From positions 1 through 11,156 of the forward strand of contig DYNS01000061.1 in assembly GCA_020720965.1 (NCBI GenBank): DNA of 11,156 nt, given 5' to 3'. Of the stretch, positions 1-6,115 are shown in pieces; position 1 is the stretch's first letter, and the number at the start of each line of letters is the position of its first letter. The notes beneath the pieces are model-generated. The model had not been told where the DNA came from. It did not search any database and worked only from the letters and a program-made list of their open reading frames with translations. Source of the DNA: Anaerolinea sp. Its GTDB lineage: Bacteria; Chloroflexota; Anaerolineae; Anaerolineales; Villigracilaceae. The translations under genes were made by a program, and so were the position numbers.

Positions 1-821
1 CGGGGTCGTGTGCCGGGTTGGTACACAAAATCGGTTATGTAATATCCGGCGGCGAAACAAGTCTCGAAAACCTGGCGGGTAAAGGCTCGCCAGGCAAGGG
101 CGAGGGGCAGGTCTTGGGCTTTGAGATGTTGAAAGTCGGAGGGGATTTCTGCCAGGAGCATGTTACCGTTTTGGGGGGCAAATTCTCCCGCTGGCAGGAG
201 TAAATCTCCGCCCTGGGCGTGGGAGGCGGTGTAAAGGGTTTGGCAACCCGCCGAAAGGTAGTCTTGCAGGGTGGCGCGGGGGCGTGGATTTTCGCCCAGG
301 CGGTTGAGGGTGCGCGGGGTGGAGAGCCACCAATCCACCTGAAACCGGTCCGATTCCATGCCGTAGTTCAGGTTGTCGCGCATGGTTCCGTAGACGTTTC
401 TTTGGTAGGTGTTGCAGACTGCCCCCAGGCGGGCAATGTTCAGGTTGGCGTTTCGGCTTTGGAGGGGGTCGTAAGTCCAGGTGATTAAGTCTATGCCTTG
501 TTGGCGAACCAACTGCCATTGGGCGCGTTTAAGTTGGTAGCCAATCCCTGCATCGCGCCAGCGGGGGTGAACACCGAGGACGTGCGAGCAGTGTTTGGGG
601 TGCAGACCATCTGGCACGGTTAAAAGACCGGGGAAGCCGAACAATACCCCGACCATTTCTTGCCCTTCGTAAGCGCCCAAGACCAAGCCGCCATTGTGAG
701 CGGCGGTGATGAGAAGGTGAACCGGGATGACTTCCAGCGGGTCGCCTACCCAAACCTGGGCTTGCAGGGTTTCGGCTTCTTGCATTTCTTGCGGGGTGTG
801 TAAAACGCGAATGTTGGTCAT
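1..821 (-). CDS. COG3375-like GNAT acetyltransferase, 3' end cut by window edge
   Basis: The frame from the ATG at 819-821 stays open for 273 codons to the left edge, so only the last few residues and the stop are missing. The protein resembles the predicted GNAT acetyltransferases of COG3375. An acetyl-CoA-binding-type stretch (HVLGVHPRWRDAGIGYQLK, about residues 80-98) is followed by the segment typical of this group (DLITWTYDPLQSRNANLNI, about 111-129). The start overlaps the stop of the upstream SDR gene in an ATGA, with no separate Shine-Dalgarno, so translation is probably coupled. COG3375 genes are often found beside menC-like enolase-superfamily genes; the next gene downstream is outside the window, so that cannot be tested here. 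Substrate unknown. Cytosolic, as no signal peptide or membrane segment is seen. Confidence 0.88.
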   Translation of the reverse strand, partial: MTNIRVLHTPQEMQEAETLQAQVWVGDPLEVIPVHLLITAAHNGGLVLGAYEGQEMVGVLFGFPGLLTVPDGLHPKHCSHVLGVHPRWRDAGIGYQLKRAQWQLVRQQGIDLITWTYDPLQSRNANLNIARLGAVCNTYQRNVYGTMRDNLNYGMESDRFQVDWWLSTPRTLNRLGENPRPRATLQDYLSAGCQTLYTASHAQGGDLLLPAGEFAPQNGNMLLAEIPSDFQHLKAQDLPLALAWRAFTRQVFETCFAAGYYITDFVYQPGTRP

Positions 822-1759
822 TTTTTTTGTGGGCGTTGAAAGAGGGTTTGGCGGGCGAGGGCTTTCCAGTTTATGCCGCGCAGGTGTTCCAGCCGGTAGG
901 TAAAGCGGGCAGGCAGAAAGCCAAACAAGCGCGGGATGGAATCGACCGAGCAGGTGCGATTGTAAGAGAGATAATCTACCCAGAAGGAAGAAAAAGGGTA
1001 GCCGGGTAGGAGACTTTCCAGCGTAATCGTCAGGTTCTTAAGGGTGGGCAGATTCAGGGAGAAGAGGAAACGCCGGTTGCCGCTCACGTCCATAATCGTT
1101 TCCAGGGCGTGCCGGTAAGGAAAGTATTCCGCTCCGCCAATATCGTACACCTGATTAACCGTCTCTGGCAATGAGAGAGACCATTGCAAGCAGGTGACTA
1201 AATCTTCCACCCACAGGGGTTGGATTAAAACATCCCCGTTGCGCGGCAGGGGTAGGGCGGGGAAGGCTGCCGCCAACATGGCAAGCGGGGCGCTAAAGTG
1301 GTCTTGTGCGCCATACAAAATGGAGGCGCGTAAAATGGTATAAGGCACGCCGCTGCGCCGTATCGCGTCCTCCGCAAGCCCTTTGGCTTTGAGTAAAGCG
1401 TAGTAGGAAGAGCGGTCTGCGCCCAAATGGCTGACGTAAAAAAAACGCCGCACCCTCGTCTCGGCGGCGGCTTTTGCCAGGGTTTCCGTACCGCGTATAT
1501 CCGTCTCGCGCAGGTTGGCTTTTGCGCCCAAATGTTCCGCCCCCGCTAGGTGATACACCGTCTCCACCCCGCGCAGGGCAGCGCGGATGCCGCGCTCATC
1601 CGTCAGGCTGGTGACAGCCACCTCCACCGGGATGCCGCGAGGCAGTTTGGGCGTTTGGCTGGAAGGGCGAATCAGCAAGCGCACATCCCGCCCATCCGCC
1701 GCCAACTGACGCACCAGCGCCTGCCCTACAAACCCGGTTCCTCCGGTGACTAAAATCAT
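818..1759 (-). CDS. NAD(P)-binding SDR (NDUFA9/atypical extended type)
   Basis: 313 residues from the ATG at 1757-1759. The N-terminus is a Rossmann fold with GGTGFVG at residues 6-12, followed by a typical SDR layout: VYHLAGAEH at about 68-76, FYVSHLGAD at 107-115, and a YxxxK pair at Y120/K124. This matches the NAD-dependent epimerase/dehydratase superfamily, closest in style to the atypical NDUFA9-like SDRs (COG0702). Substrate unknown; these proteins act as sugar or lipid epimerases/reductases or as non-catalytic NADPH-binding factors. An in-frame ATG 22 codons upstream exists, but homology begins at MILVTGG and a TATAAT box lies just upstream of that ATG. The stop overlaps the following GNAT start by 4 bp, so the two form an operon. 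Confidence 0.88.
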   Translation of the reverse strand: MILVTGGTGFVGQALVRQLAADGRDVRLLIRPSSQTPKLPRGIPVEVAVTSLTDERGIRAALRGVETVYHLAGAEHLGAKANLRETDIRGTETLAKAAAETRVRRFFYVSHLGADRSSYYALLKAKGLAEDAIRRSGVPYTILRASILYGAQDHFSAPLAMLAAAFPALPLPRNGDVLIQPLWVEDLVTCLQWSLSLPETVNQVYDIGGAEYFPYRHALETIMDVSGNRRFLFSLNLPTLKNLTITLESLLPGYPFSSFWVDYLSYNRTCSVDSIPRLFGFLPARFTYRLEHLRGINWKALARQTLFQRPQKK

Positions 1760-1765
1760 AGTCAG

Positions 1766-1795
1766 ATTATAACTTTTATTCCCACCCATGCCCAA
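1766..1795 (-). promoter_or_regulatory. Candidate sigma70-type promoter for the SDR-GNAT operon (leaderless)
   Basis: Read on the minus strand, a perfect TATAAT occupies 1771-1766. A TTGGGC -35-like hexamer (3 of 6 consensus) lies at 1795-1790 with an 18-bp spacer. Six bases separate the -10 box from the A of the SDR ATG (1759), so the expected transcription start coincides with the start codon. No Shine-Dalgarno precedes this ATG, which fits a leaderless mRNA. The -10 is strong and the -35 weak. Confidence 0.55.
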
Positions 1796-1859
1796 AAACG
1801 CCTCGTTTTGGCACACATCTTGCACATTAGAGGGTTAACCCACTTTTTACCGAGGCAAA

Positions 1860-2039
1860 ATGAACCCCACTTCTCCCCCCACCCTGCCAGAGAAACCGCC
1901 CCGTCCCACCCGGCGCACCGAATCGGTACGTCCCATTCTCAAAAAACATCAATCTTATCAGTTACCTTTACCCCTGCCGGAGCCTCAGCCCAGCCTCGAG
2001 GCGCAGCCGGAAATCCCTGCTCCTTGCCCGGAGGAATAA
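1860..2039 (+). CDS. Small proline-rich protein (59 aa), hypothetical
   Basis: An ATG at 1860 preceded by GAGG four bases upstream opens a 59-codon frame ending in TAA at 2037-2039. The product is rich in Pro, Glu and Arg (begins MNPTSPPTLPEKPPRPTRR) with a short basic middle and no membrane segment. It resembles no family I recognise and looks disordered. Its last codons contain the GGAGG that serves as the Shine-Dalgarno of the exported protein starting at 2043, so the pair are probably co-transcribed and perhaps translationally coupled. It may be a real small protein or a leader ORF whose translation controls the next gene. The ribosome-binding site and the tight spacing favour translation; composition alone does not. 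Confidence 0.5.
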   Translation: MNPTSPPTLPEKPPRPTRRTESVRPILKKHQSYQLPLPLPEPQPSLEAQPEIPAPCPEE

Positions 2040-2042
2040 CCC

Positions 2043-2999
2043 ATGTCTGCCAAATTGAGCCTACCCCTGTTCGTTTTTTTTCTTATCTTCAGCCTGGTTC
2101 CGCCCGCCCATGCCGCCCCCGGCACCCCAAAATCGCTGGAATTTGCCCTGGGCGTAAGGCTGGACCCGCAGGACGGCTCTTACCCCCAAACCCTGCTCGC
2201 CGCCTCACGCGGAGGCTACACCTGGGTTGCCCTGCGTTTGGATTGGTCTGCCTCCCAACCCCGCGCCGGAGAACTGCCCGCCAACCCCGCCCTGCAAAAA
2301 GCCATCAGCATGACCGAAACTCTTGGCTTGCACCTGCTCCTGACCATCACCAATCCCCCCGCCTGGGCGCTAACCAGCGAGGGCACTCAACCCGCCGCCG
2401 CCGCCGACCTGGTGATAAGCCTTAAGCGCAACTACCCCGCCATCCTCGCCTTTGAAATTTTGCCCGGCGCCAATACCCAAAAAGACTGGAAGGCTGCCCC
2501 CAACCCCAGGCAGTATGCCCGCGTCTTTTTGCAGGTGCAGCAAGCCCTCATCCAGCAAGGTCTGGATGTGTTTTTGCTGGCAGGCGGGTTAACCAATCAG
2601 TTTGACCCTCAAACCGACTATCCCGATACCCTCTTTTTGCAGGACTTGTACCAGGCTGGTTTGCGCCCTGCCATGCTCAGCCTGCAACTGTATGGGGTGG
2701 AGGGAGAGCCTTCCGACCAGCCCTCCCAGGCTTCCCTGCGCCATTACGAGCAAATACGGGCGGTGATGAAGCAGAACGCCCACGAGCAGGGCTTATTGTG
2801 GATTACCGACCTTCAGCAGGCGCAAGCCCCGCAAAATGCCTGCGCCTGGAAGGATGCCGCCGAGCGACAACTCAAAGCCCAATTATATTTGGGGGCGGTT
2901 TTCTTTCAGTCTTGCTATCTCCAAACCCAGTTGGAGCGCACGGGTTTACCCCAAAACGCGGCAGAATGGGAGTTTTACCTGCTTTGGTGGTTTCAGTAA
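2043..2999 (+). CDS. Exported glycoside-hydrolase-like TIM-barrel protein, probably catalytically inactive
   Basis: 318 residues, with GGAGG eight bases before the ATG. Residues 1-24 form a clear Sec signal peptide (MSAKL, hydrophobic LFVFFLIFSLV, then AHA-A cleavage). The mature part has the strand/helix rhythm of (beta/alpha)8 glycosidases of the GH39/GH5-like clan: FALGVRL near 34, GGYTWVALRLDW near 57-68, LGLHLLLTITNPPAW near 94-108. Active members of this clan carry NE (acid/base) after the beta-4 strand motif (I/F-E-I-W-N-E-P) and a second Glu in a WITE-like strand. Here these read FEILPGAN (137-144) and WITD (253-256), so both expected glutamates appear replaced. A binding or structural role outside the membrane is therefore more likely than hydrolysis. 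The fold assignment rests on pattern recognition only. Confidence 0.72.
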   Translation: MSAKLSLPLFVFFLIFSLVPPAHAAPGTPKSLEFALGVRLDPQDGSYPQTLLAASRGGYTWVALRLDWSASQPRAGELPANPALQKAISMTETLGLHLLLTITNPPAWALTSEGTQPAAAADLVISLKRNYPAILAFEILPGANTQKDWKAAPNPRQYARVFLQVQQALIQQGLDVFLLAGGLTNQFDPQTDYPDTLFLQDLYQAGLRPAMLSLQLYGVEGEPSDQPSQASLRHYEQIRAVMKQNAHEQGLLWITDLQQAQAPQNACAWKDAAERQLKAQLYLGAVFFQSCYLQTQLERTGLPQNAAEWEFYLLWWFQ

Positions 3000-3010
3000 C
3001 CCTGGGGTTG

Positions 3011-3526
3011 CTATGGGGTTGGCAGGTTGGCAAAAGCCGCCTCAAACTCTTCTGGTTGTACGTAACCTGCCCAACGCTTAACCTCGTTTCCGTTGGCATC
3101 CAGCAGGATGAAGAATGGTTGGTATAAAAACTCATATTCTTTTTGTAATGCCGTAGTTGCGGGGTCATCGGCATCGAGATAGTAAAAGTTGACCTTGCCT
3201 GCATATTTTGCTTCCAACCCGTGCACGACGGGAGCCATAGCGCGGCAGGTGCCTCAGGTGAATCGAAAAAATTCCAGCAGTACGGGTTGCCCCGCACCCA
3301 AAACGACCTGTGACGGGTCGCTGGCGTGCAGCGCCTCCCCGCGTGAAGTGGGCACGGCAGCTGGTTCGGGGCTGGTTTGCGCCTCGGTAGGGGCGACTAC
3401 AGCCAGGGTAGGGGGGGCGCTTGTAGGGCTGGGCGGCAGTTCTGTGGGGGGTGGCGGCAAGGCAGCAGGGGCGCAGGCGCTCAACATCCACATGAGCGCG
3501 AGGGTGAGGGGTAGTAAAAGTCTCAT
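3011..3526 (-). CDS. Selenocysteine-containing thioredoxin-fold lipoprotein (TGA at 3254-3256 read as Sec)
   Basis: 171 residues if the in-frame TGA is read as Sec. The start at ATG 3524-3526 has a strong AAAGGAG four bases upstream. Residues 1-18 are a lipoprotein signal (hydrophobic LPLTLALMWML, lipobox LSAC with C18 as the lipidation site). A Pro/Thr/Ser-rich linker runs to about residue 62. Then comes a thioredoxin fold: strand VLLEFFRF, active site T-U91-G-T-C94-R, helix AMAPVVHGLEAKY, strand VNFYYLDADD, cis-proline P137 (YQPFFILLD) and the C-terminal strands and helix. The TGA sits exactly at the first cysteine of the usual CxxC, the frame is otherwise unbroken, and a SECIS-like hairpin follows. 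The expected role is extracytoplasmic thiol/selenol redox chemistry; the partner is unknown. The alternative is a nonsense-mutated pseudogene or sequencing error (TGC or TGT to TGA). selD in the same window argues for Sec. Confidence 0.85.
3218..3232 (-). promoter_or_regulatory. Candidate bacterial SECIS hairpin of the thioredoxin-like selenoprotein
   Basis: On the minus strand, CCCGU and ACGGG form a 5-bp stem around the loop CGUGC. The loop begins 27 nt after the UGA (3254-3256) and has G as its second base, which fits the usual bacterial SECIS rules (hairpin just downstream of UGA, small loop with G in its first two positions). An outer GCU/AGC pairing across a bulge may extend it. The stem is short, so this is supportive rather than conclusive alone. 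Confidence 0.6.
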
Positions 3527-3553
3527 TTTTCTCCTTTTTGGGCATGTACAAGG

Positions 3554-3583
3554 ATTGTAGCAAAATCGGAGTGAATAAGTCAA
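3554..3583 (-). promoter_or_regulatory. Promoter of the selenoprotein lipoprotein gene
   Basis: Read on the minus strand, TTGACT (3583-3578) and TACAAT (3559-3554) are separated by 18 bp, each matching the sigma70 consensus at 5 of 6 positions. The expected start near 3547 gives a 5' leader of about 20 nt containing the AAAGGAG Shine-Dalgarno. The -35 lies partly in the left arm of an inverted repeat shared with the divergent regulator promoter. Confidence 0.65.
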
Positions 3584-3626
3584 TATTACTTAGGAGATAT
3601 TTATGATATTTATCTATAATATTGAC
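3579..3626. promoter_or_regulatory. Divergent operator candidate: 10-bp inverted repeat with an internal 9-bp tandem repeat
   Basis: GTCAATATTA at 3579-3588 is the exact reverse complement of TAATATTGAC at 3617-3626, with 28 bp between. Each arm contains most of the -35 box of one of the two divergent promoters. Between the arms, GATATTTAT occurs twice in direct tandem (3596-3604 and 3605-3613). A protein bound here could control both genes; the adjacent winged-helix regulator is the obvious candidate. The region is much more AT-rich than its surroundings. Part of the arm match is expected because both contain TTGAC. Confidence 0.5.
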
Positions 3627-3650
3627 AGATAAAAACCGGGCTGATATACT
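3622..3650 (+). promoter_or_regulatory. Promoter of the SufR-like regulator / SufT operon
   Basis: A perfect TTGACA (3622-3627) and TATACT (3645-3650) are separated by 17 bp, a near-ideal sigma70-type promoter. Transcription should begin near 3657, about 37 nt before the chosen ATG. This rules out a TTG start at 3622, which would lie inside the promoter. The -35 overlaps the right arm of the inverted repeat, which suggests autoregulation. Confidence 0.75.
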
Positions 3651-3693
3651 CCCGACCACTGTTTTTCTTTTACAAAATTGGATATGGCGTTTT

Positions 3694-4320
3694 ATGAAAA
3701 GTACGCGAGACCGAATTTTACAAACCCTGTTGAAGCGCCCCCGCTCTACCATTAACGAACTGGCGGAGGCGGTGCAAATTAACCCCATTTCTGTGCGGCA
3801 TCACCTTACCAACCTTCAGGTAGATGGTTTGGTGGCGGCGGAAGAGGAGCGGCACGGGGTGGGCCGCCCGCGCTTGGTGTATTTTTTGACCGAAAACGGC
3901 ATGGAGCGATTCCCTACCCGTTATCTGCGCCTTGCCACCCGCCTGCTTTCGCAAATGAAGGACAAGTTACCCCGCCCTGTCATCAGCGAGATGTTCCGTC
4001 AGGTTGCCACAGACCTGGCAGCCCAGCACGAGCCGCAGCTGAAAAACATGAACGTGGAACAACGCCTGGACGTGATGAAAGACCTACTGGCGGATGAAGG
4101 TTTTGTGGTGGAGTGGGAAAAACAAAGCGATGGATATCTCATTCACGAAATTACCTGCCCGTATTTGCAGGTGGGGCAAGCCCACCCGGAAGTGTGTATG
4201 GTAGACCAGACCCTCATTTCTACCATGCTGGCTGTGCCTGCCAGTAAGGTTCAATGTATTCTAAGCGGCGCGGCGCATTGCACCTACGTCGTTAAAACCC
4301 CTGTGGAGACTACTGTATGA
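3694..4320 (+). CDS. SufR/COG2345-like winged-helix regulator with four C-terminal cysteines
   Basis: 208 residues from ATG 3694. The N-terminal winged helix-turn-helix (about 4-65: RDRILQTLLKRPRSTINELA, then recognition helix NPISVRHHLTNL, then wing GVGRPRLVYFLT) is DeoR/ArsR-like. The C-terminal half carries C155, C168, C188 and C196 (C-x12-C-x19-C-x7-C), in the place where SufR-type repressors bind an Fe-S cluster. The spacing differs from the cyanobacterial SufR pattern, so the cofactor is inferred. Likely role: sensing Fe-S or redox state and controlling the suf-type gene that follows. It overlaps that gene by ATGA (4317-4320). Its promoter region carries an inverted repeat shared with the divergent selenoprotein. 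The Shine-Dalgarno is weak. Confidence 0.82.
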   Translation: MKSTRDRILQTLLKRPRSTINELAEAVQINPISVRHHLTNLQVDGLVAAEEERHGVGRPRLVYFLTENGMERFPTRYLRLATRLLSQMKDKLPRPVISEMFRQVATDLAAQHEPQLKNMNVEQRLDVMKDLLADEGFVVEWEKQSDGYLIHEITCPYLQVGQAHPEVCMVDQTLISTMLAVPASKVQCILSGAAHCTYVVKTPVETTV

Positions 4321-4658
4321 CCGAAGAATTAAACCTCGTTCAGTGGACGATTCACACCACTCACCCGGAACTGGTGGAGAACGCCCGCGCAAGACTTTCT
4401 GAAGTGGTGGACCCGGAAATCGGCATGAACATCATCCAACTCGGCTTGGTGCGGGATGTGGTGGTGGAAGGGCAAACCGCCCGCCTGAAGATGATTCTCA
4501 CCACCCCGTTTTGCCCCTATGGACCTGCCATGGTGGATATGACCCGCCAAAAAGCCCAGGAGGGGCTGAAGATGCCCGTCACGGTGGAGATGGGCATGGA
4601 AGTTTGGGATTTTTCCATGATGGAAGACCCCACCGCCCTGGATTGGGGTTTGTACTAA
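4317..4658 (+). CDS. SufT/MIP18-family (DUF59) Fe-S cluster assembly factor
   Basis: 113 residues. The family signature DPEIGMNIIQLGLVRDV is at 32-48, and the conserved cysteine sits in LTTPFCPYG (C66), where MIP18/PaaD-type proteins have a CP motif. Members help mature Fe-S proteins, either as free-standing SufT or as the DUF59 domain of Mrp-type carriers. The start overlaps the regulator stop in ATGA, so translation is coupled and the regulator probably controls it. Residues after 100 form a short acidic/aromatic tail. No other suf genes follow; a strong terminator lies 17 bp after the stop, so this is a two-gene operon. The exact client proteins are unknown. Confidence 0.87.
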   Translation: MTEELNLVQWTIHTTHPELVENARARLSEVVDPEIGMNIIQLGLVRDVVVEGQTARLKMILTTPFCPYGPAMVDMTRQKAQEGLKMPVTVEMGMEVWDFSMMEDPTALDWGLY

Positions 4659-4675
4659 TTAGCCTGTTTGACCAG

Positions 4676-4720
4676 CCGCCAATAAAAAACGCCGCGAGAA
4701 GCGGCGTTTTTTATTGGCGG
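4676..4720. terminator. Bidirectional intrinsic terminator, 20-bp perfect stem
   Basis: The arm at 4676-4695 is exactly complementary to 4701-4720 with loop GAGAA. The GC core (CGCCGC/GCGGCG) is flanked by A6 on the left and T6 on the right, so each strand sees a hairpin followed by a U-tract. It lies between convergent genes ending at 4658 (plus) and 4762 (minus) and should stop transcription from both. Confidence 0.92.
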
Positions 4721-4737
4721 GGATGCCTGCGGCGTAA

Positions 4738-4752
4738 CCGGTTGAGAACCGG
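4738..4752. repeat. Short inverted repeat after the CNNM-type gene
   Basis: CCGGTT and AACCGG are separated by GAG. It lies 10 bp beyond the stop of the minus-strand membrane protein gene and could form a small hairpin, but it has no U-tract of its own. Possibly a 3'-end stabiliser ahead of the main terminator. Confidence 0.3.
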
Positions 4753-4761
4753 GTGAACCAA

Positions 4762-6072
4762 TCAGGGCGCTGGGTCGGGGGAGGCGGTTGGGGGAGGCAG
4801 TTTGGTTTGCACCAGCACTTTGTCTATGCGGTGTCCGTCCATGTCCATTATCTCAAAGCGCAGGCTGTTCCAATCAAACGAGTCGCCGACTTGCGGAACC
4901 CGCCCCAGGTAGTTCATGACAAACCCGCCCAGGGTTTCGTACTCGTCTTCGTCTGGCAGGTGACGCAGGTTGAAGATTTCCTTAAAGTCTTCTTCTGCCA
5001 GCAAGCCATCCAACAGCCAGGAGCCATCTTGCCTTTGGGTTGCCTGCGGTTCGCCGTCCTGAATATCGCCCACAATTTCTTCCAAAATGTCGCTGATGGT
5101 GAGCAAGCCCTGCACTGAGCCGAATTCGTCTATGACCATGAGCATTTCGGCTTTTCCGGCTTTGAAAATTTCCAAGGCGCGGGAGGCGTGCGCGGTTTCG
5201 GGCATGTAATGTACCCGTTGCAGGTTGCGTTTCAGTTGCAGGGGTTCGCCCTGAAGCGATTCCAGCAATAAATCACGCGCTTTAATGACCCCCAACACCG
5301 TATCCAGGCTATCTTCGCAGACCGGGAACTGCGAGAAGGGGCTTTCTTCAATCGTCTGGCGAATTTCTTCTGGGGTGTCGTTTACATCCAACCAGACGAT
5401 TTCGGAGCGAGGGGTGAGCAGGGAGAAGATGCGCCGGTCGTGCAGGCGGAAAACCCCTGCGACCATATCCTGTTCCGCCTCGCCGAATACGCCCGCCTGG
5501 GTTCCCTGGTCTATCTGCACGAGGATTTCTTCTTCCGTTACCGGGGGGGCTTCGCTGGCTTGCACGCCAAAGATGCCCAGGGAAAAATCTGTCAGCGCCC
5601 CCAACAGCCAGACGAGGGGCGAAAACAGGCGCGAGATGAACTTCATGGGGGCGGCAATGCCAATGGCAATTTCTTCCGCGTTGTAAAGCGCCAGCCGTTT
5701 GGGAATCAACTCTCCCAGCAGGATGGATAGCAGGGTAATGCTGAGGACAACGATGCTGAGGGCTATGCTGCGGGAGTAGGGTGCAAGTATGGTAATTTGC
5801 GCCAGGCTGTTGGTTAACTGGTCTGTAATATTTGCGCCGCCGAATGCCCCCGCCAGAACTCCGATGAGGGTGATGCCAATTTGAACGGTGGAGAGGAAGT
5901 TGTTCGGGTTTTCTGCCAGGTCGAGGGCGGCTTGGGCTTTTGGGTCGCCTTCGTTAATTTTTTGTTGCAACCGGGCTTTGCGGGAAGAGACGACTGCCAT
6001 TTCTGAGAGGGCGAACACGCCGTTGATGATGATGAGGAGAAGGACGATGGTAATTTCTAAACTAACGTTCAT
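4762..6072 (-). CDS. CNNM/HlyC-CorC-type membrane protein with DUF21, CBS pair and transporter-associated domain
   Basis: 436 residues, usual length for the family. The N-terminal DUF21 (about 1-170) has hydrophobic segments near 6-23, 59-80, 103-120 and 135-168, and the family motif NGVFALSEMAVVSSRKARL at 17-35. GELIPKRLAL at 120-129 is the conserved end of the third segment. A CBS-domain pair spans about 215-340 (TPRSEIVWLDV; FGSVQGLLTISDILEEIVGDI). The CorC_HlyC domain follows at about 345-425 (DGLLAEEDFKEIF; ETLGGFVMNYLGRVP). Relatives (CorC, MpfA, CNNM) act in Mg2+ or other divalent cation efflux; the haemolysin label is historical. It follows selD by 43 bp in the same direction, so it is the last gene of the operon. 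No good Shine-Dalgarno is seen before this ATG. Confidence 0.9.
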   Translation of the reverse strand: MNVSLEITIVLLLIIINGVFALSEMAVVSSRKARLQQKINEGDPKAQAALDLAENPNNFLSTVQIGITLIGVLAGAFGGANITDQLTNSLAQITILAPYSRSIALSIVVLSITLLSILLGELIPKRLALYNAEEIAIGIAAPMKFISRLFSPLVWLLGALTDFSLGIFGVQASEAPPVTEEEILVQIDQGTQAGVFGEAEQDMVAGVFRLHDRRIFSLLTPRSEIVWLDVNDTPEEIRQTIEESPFSQFPVCEDSLDTVLGVIKARDLLLESLQGEPLQLKRNLQRVHYMPETAHASRALEIFKAGKAEMLMVIDEFGSVQGLLTISDILEEIVGDIQDGEPQATQRQDGSWLLDGLLAEEDFKEIFNLRHLPDEDEYETLGGFVMNYLGRVPQVGDSFDWNSLRFEIMDMDGHRIDKVLVQTKLPPPTASPDPAP

Positions 6073-6115
6073 GGGGGAAAGGGTACCTTATGGGTTGGCG
6101 AACAACAGGCGCTCC

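Noticed and set aside
1832..1841. Perfect palindrome GGGTTAACCC as an operator
   Set aside because: Only 10 bp, single copy and no matching regulator or well-placed promoter; too short to call.
1808..2425. Plus-strand open frame of about 200 codons across the small ORF and the exported protein
   Set aside because: Its product is Arg/Pro-rich low-complexity typical of a wrong frame, and it conflicts with the signal-peptide protein that has a good Shine-Dalgarno.
2995..3015. Hairpin AGTAACC/GGTTGCT between convergent genes as a terminator
   Set aside because: Weak stem with a G-U pair and no U-tract on either strand.
3254..3256. In-frame TGA as a simple nonsense mutation splitting two ORFs
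   Set aside because: It lies at the exact redox Cys position, the frame and all other fold features are intact on both sides, a hairpin follows, and selD in the same window shows Sec use.
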